Of a stretch of 64,000 nt of DNA, positions 61,995 to 64,000 are shown in pieces. Each line of letters begins with the position of its first letter. The first letter of the stretch is position 1. A model generated the notes under the pieces. The model saw only the letters and a list, made by a program, of their open reading frames with translations. It made no database searches and was not told the origin of the DNA. The stretch spans positions 1,296,525-1,360,524 of the forward strand of contig NZ_VZRA01000001.1 in assembly GCF_008802355.1 (NCBI RefSeq), given 5' to 3'. The position numbers were made by a program, and so were the translations under genes. The stretch is from Oryzomonas sagensis. Lineage in GTDB: Bacteria > Desulfobacterota > Desulfuromonadia > Geobacterales > Pseudopelobacteraceae.

Positions 61995-62657
61995 TTACTT
62001 CGTCACGCCGAGCAGTTCTATCTCGAAGACCAGCGCTGCGTTGGCCGGAATGGGGCCGGCACCCCGTTCACCGTAGGCGGTTGCCGCCGGACAGACCAGT
62101 TTGGCCTTGCCGCCCGTTTTCATCATCTGCACCCCTTCGGTCCAGCAGGCGATTACCCCGCTGAGGGGAAACTCGGCAGGCTCGCCGCGTTTGTAGGAAC
62201 TGTCGAACTCCGTCCCGTCGATCAGCGTGCCGCGATAATGTACCTTGACCTTGTCGCTGGCTGCCGGGGAAACGCCATTACCTTCCTTCAAGGGCTGGTA
62301 GACTATGCCCGTCTTGGTCGTGACCGCTCCCTTTTCCTTGGCCGCCTTGGCGAGGAATTCCTGAGCTGCGGCAGCCTGCTTCTCTCCCAGGGCGTTGCGG
62401 CGTGCGGTGGCCAGTTCCTGGGTCTTCTTCTGATAGACATTCACATCCACGAGGGGTTTTGCCCCGGTGATGCCGTCCGCCAGCCCCTGCTTCACCAGAT
62501 CGAGTTCTGCCGGGGTGAGGTTGAATACGGACAGTTGGCGGGCGACAATGAGGCCAATGGCATACATGGTCTTTTGTTCTTCGGTTTGCGGAGCTTCGGC
62601 AGCAAAAGCCGGGAGAGCAATCAGGGTGACAAGTACGGCCAAGAATAATCTGCGCAT
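61995..62657 (-). CDS. FKBP-type peptidyl-prolyl isomerase, exported (FkpA/Mip-like)
   Basis: 220 residues. Signal peptide MRRLFLAVLVTLIALPAFAA; helical dimerisation domain (YAIGLIVARQLSVFNLTP to about residue 115); FKBP domain with VKVHYRGTLIDGTEFDSSYK, GVIACWTEGVQMMKTGGKA and PANAALVFEIELL. A periplasmic folding helper. AAAGGA lies 6 nt before the chosen ATG; the upstream part of the frame covers the promoter. Confidence 0.93.
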   Translation of the reverse strand: MRRLFLAVLVTLIALPAFAAEAPQTEEQKTMYAIGLIVARQLSVFNLTPAELDLVKQGLADGITGAKPLVDVNVYQKKTQELATARRNALGEKQAAAAQEFLAKAAKEKGAVTTKTGIVYQPLKEGNGVSPAASDKVKVHYRGTLIDGTEFDSSYKRGEPAEFPLSGVIACWTEGVQMMKTGGKAKLVCPAATAYGERGAGPIPANAALVFEIELLGVTK

Positions 62658-62695
62658 GTTTTTCCTTTCGACGCTCGTGGATTTAAAGAAATTAC

Positions 62696-62723
62696 ATCTT
62701 AGCAGAATTGACGGCTGAGACAA
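62696..62723 (-). promoter_or_regulatory. Candidate promoter of FKBP gene
   Basis: TTGTCT, 16 bp, TAAGAT on the minus strand, about 39 nt before the start codon. Confidence 0.5.
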
Positions 62724-63066
62724 CAAATAGATGCACTCCGGCGCGCTCTTGGGCAAAACCGTAATTCTCATGGGATGTGACCGTGGCGGGGGTGTTCACC
62801 TTTCTTGCTTTTTTCGGCTGTCGACTATATGATTCCCCCACTGCGTATACGAAACGAGGGTCCCCTTCTCCTCTGGTGGAGCAACAAGCGCCGCGCCGCA
62901 AGGATTAGTGGGAGCAGAGCTGCGGAGGTCTGCCGATAAGGCCGCCCGTAAGGAGCCGGGCGCCACCGGTCGGCGCACGGAACCAGACGTTGTGTGATGT
63001 CGCCAGTTGCAGAAGGTGCAATACCATATGGCCGGCTTTGATCGGCCTGCTCCCAAGGATTGATGA
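62724..63066. other. Divergent intergenic region with long HDOD leader
   Basis: 343 bp with no clear gene. A promoter-like TTGCTT-17-TATGAT at 62805-62833 points to the HDOD gene, leaving a leader of about 225 nt. The leader holds several possible GC-rich hairpins, such as GCGCC-ACCGGTC-GGCGC around 62963-62979. It does not match a riboswitch class I recognise. Confidence 0.5.
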
Positions 63067-63912
63067 ATGCCTATTTCGCTGACGATCCGGCGGCTTCTGT
63101 CGATACAGCCTGTTGATCTGCCGGTCTTCCATCCCATAGCCCTCAAACTGATCCATCTGCTCTCCGATTGCAATTTCACCATCGATGAACTGGCGAGCAC
63201 CGCCAACGACGACCAGGCCCTTGCCGGCCAGATCCTGAATATGGCGAATTCGTCCAGTTACAGTGGGCGGGTCAAGGTGGAAACGATCAAGGATGCCCTT
63301 ATCCGGCTGGGGGCGCATCACGTTTCCAACTTGGCCATGGCGGCCTCCCAGGCGGCGCTCCACGCCTCGCACAACGGTACGGTCAATGCCATCATGCAGG
63401 AGTTGTGGCTCCACTCCCACGGCTGCGCCGTCGGCTGCCGCTGGGTGGCCATGAACACCGGTCACCGCGGCTTGGCGGAGCAGGCCTATCTGGCGGGTTT
63501 GCTCCACGATGTGGGCAAGTTGTATCTGATCAAGGCCCTGGAGCGGATAACCAACACAGGGGTTGCCCTGGCCGCGCTGGAGCGGGAGCTGTTGTTGGAA
63601 ATTTTCGGCGAATTGCATGTGGAACAGGGAACCCGCCTGATGGAGCATTGGAGCATGCCCGCCGTCTACCGTGCTGCCGTTGACAAACATTCCGGCGAGC
63701 ATTTTGATCCCGATGATATGGTTCTTGTTATTGTCCGGCTTGTGAACGCGGCTACCAGAACCTGCGGCTTAAGTCTGGGCGCCGGACCGGACCGGCCGCT
63801 TGTGGAATTCCCCGAGGCGGCCCGGCTCGGCATGAGCGAACAGCAGTTTACAGAGCTTGGGAAGGTGCTGGAAGCGTCCCGCAGTGTGTCTTTCCTGCCT
63901 GCTCCGGCATGA
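63067..63912 (+). CDS. HDOD domain signalling protein
   Basis: 281 residues. HDOD domain from about residue 15 (QPVDLPVFHPIALKLIHLL) with NMANSSSYSG and LAGLLHDVGKLYLI; the HD pair is retained. HVEQGTRLMEHWSMPA is the typical downstream His region. Regulatory; in related bacteria HDOD proteins modulate motility, stress and surface behaviour. The SD is CAAGGA 2-3 nt from the ATG region, so it is weak. Confidence 0.88.
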   Translation: MPISLTIRRLLSIQPVDLPVFHPIALKLIHLLSDCNFTIDELASTANDDQALAGQILNMANSSSYSGRVKVETIKDALIRLGAHHVSNLAMAASQAALHASHNGTVNAIMQELWLHSHGCAVGCRWVAMNTGHRGLAEQAYLAGLLHDVGKLYLIKALERITNTGVALAALERELLLEIFGELHVEQGTRLMEHWSMPAVYRAAVDKHSGEHFDPDDMVLVIVRLVNAATRTCGLSLGAGPDRPLVEFPEAARLGMSEQQFTELGKVLEASRSVSFLPAPA

Positions 63913-63962
63913 TGTGCCGGCAGCTGCATCGGCGATTTCCCGCTCTTTCGGAGTAAGGTGCC

Positions 63963-64000
63963 ATGACGAAAAATCTGAAAACGGCGTGCCTTCTGGCGCT
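63963..64000 (+). CDS. Start of a truncated, probably exported protein
   Basis: Twelve codons before the window ends: MTKNLKTACLLA. The Lys followed by a hydrophobic run suggests the start of a signal peptide. AAGGTG lies close upstream. Product cannot be named. Confidence 0.5.
   Translation, partial: MTKNLKTACLLA

Overview
The window is GC-rich (by eye about 60%) with dense, short-gap operons. Its gene content points to the Desulfuromonadota, most likely the Geobacterales (Geobacter, Geotalea, Trichlorobacter and relatives). The evidence is the DapL-type lysine pathway, a bacteriohemerythrin, a small SAP/Rho-N protein, several HDOD, GGDEF and PilZ genes, and a GEMM-I riboswitch of the Geobacter type. 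The genus call is inference; no 16S gene is present. No tRNA, rRNA, CRISPR array, insertion sequence or prophage was seen.

Layout. 1-6.7 kb: the end of a bestrophin-like channel, a divergent MoaE, a DUF1847 protein, an M50-like membrane protease with an HDOD regulator, NAD-dependent DNA ligase and an HD hydrolase. 6.8-13.3 kb: pyruvate dehydrogenase E1alpha, E1beta and E2 without E3, a Lon-related protease, bacteriohemerythrin and a SAP/Rho-N mini-protein. 13.3-20.9 kb: purC with a PpiD-like periplasmic chaperone, a LOG-family protein, a short penicillin-binding protein, lpxH, UPF0158 and an AI-2E-family exporter. 21-25 kb: a copper P-type ATPase, a flavoprotein remnant, thiol peroxidase and a Nudix hydrolase. 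25.2-31.4 kb: lysA-dapA-dapB-(diguanylate cyclase)-dapL. 31.4-40.4 kb: DUF445, GNAT, MscS, several tiny genes, an RluA-family synthase, a DbpA-type helicase, a beta-lactamase-fold hydrolase and a YgjV-like protein. 40.5-50.3 kb: PBP1A, a 3-hydroxyisobutyrate dehydrogenase-like reductase, a DTW protein, DoxX, VOC, YaeQ, DUF1456, a GreA/B-like factor, GNAT plus M20 peptidase, and a divergent HxlR / FMN-reductase / monooxygenase module. 50.6-64 kb: small basic and cold-shock genes, DUF3553, an ADP-ribosylglycohydrolase-like gene, a hydrolase-OsmC fusion, a riboswitch-controlled secreted protein, rhodanese, thioesterase, YchJ, a TrpXYZ-like ABC transporter, PilZ, SDR, FKBP and HDOD genes.

The most striking element is on the minus strand at about 54.7-54.93 kb. 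A near-consensus promoter drives a GEMM-I aptamer carrying A at the position that separates 3',3'-cGAMP sensing from c-di-GMP sensing. The 3' end of the aptamer forms the 5' arm of an intrinsic terminator, and the controlled gene encodes a 97-residue exported His/Lys-rich protein. Other regulatory structure includes two promoters followed within about 40 nt by complete intrinsic terminators (before the DUF445 and dbpA genes), a csp transcript that should begin with a hairpin, and paired palindromes between hxlR and its divergent target. A 131-133 bp inverted-repeat element occurs twice, and a family of terminators shares a GGCGGCC/GGCCGCC core.

Starts were moved from the longest open frame wherever a Shine-Dalgarno sequence (SD), signal peptide or family length supported it. 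All family assignments come from reading motifs in the translated sequence; no database search was run.
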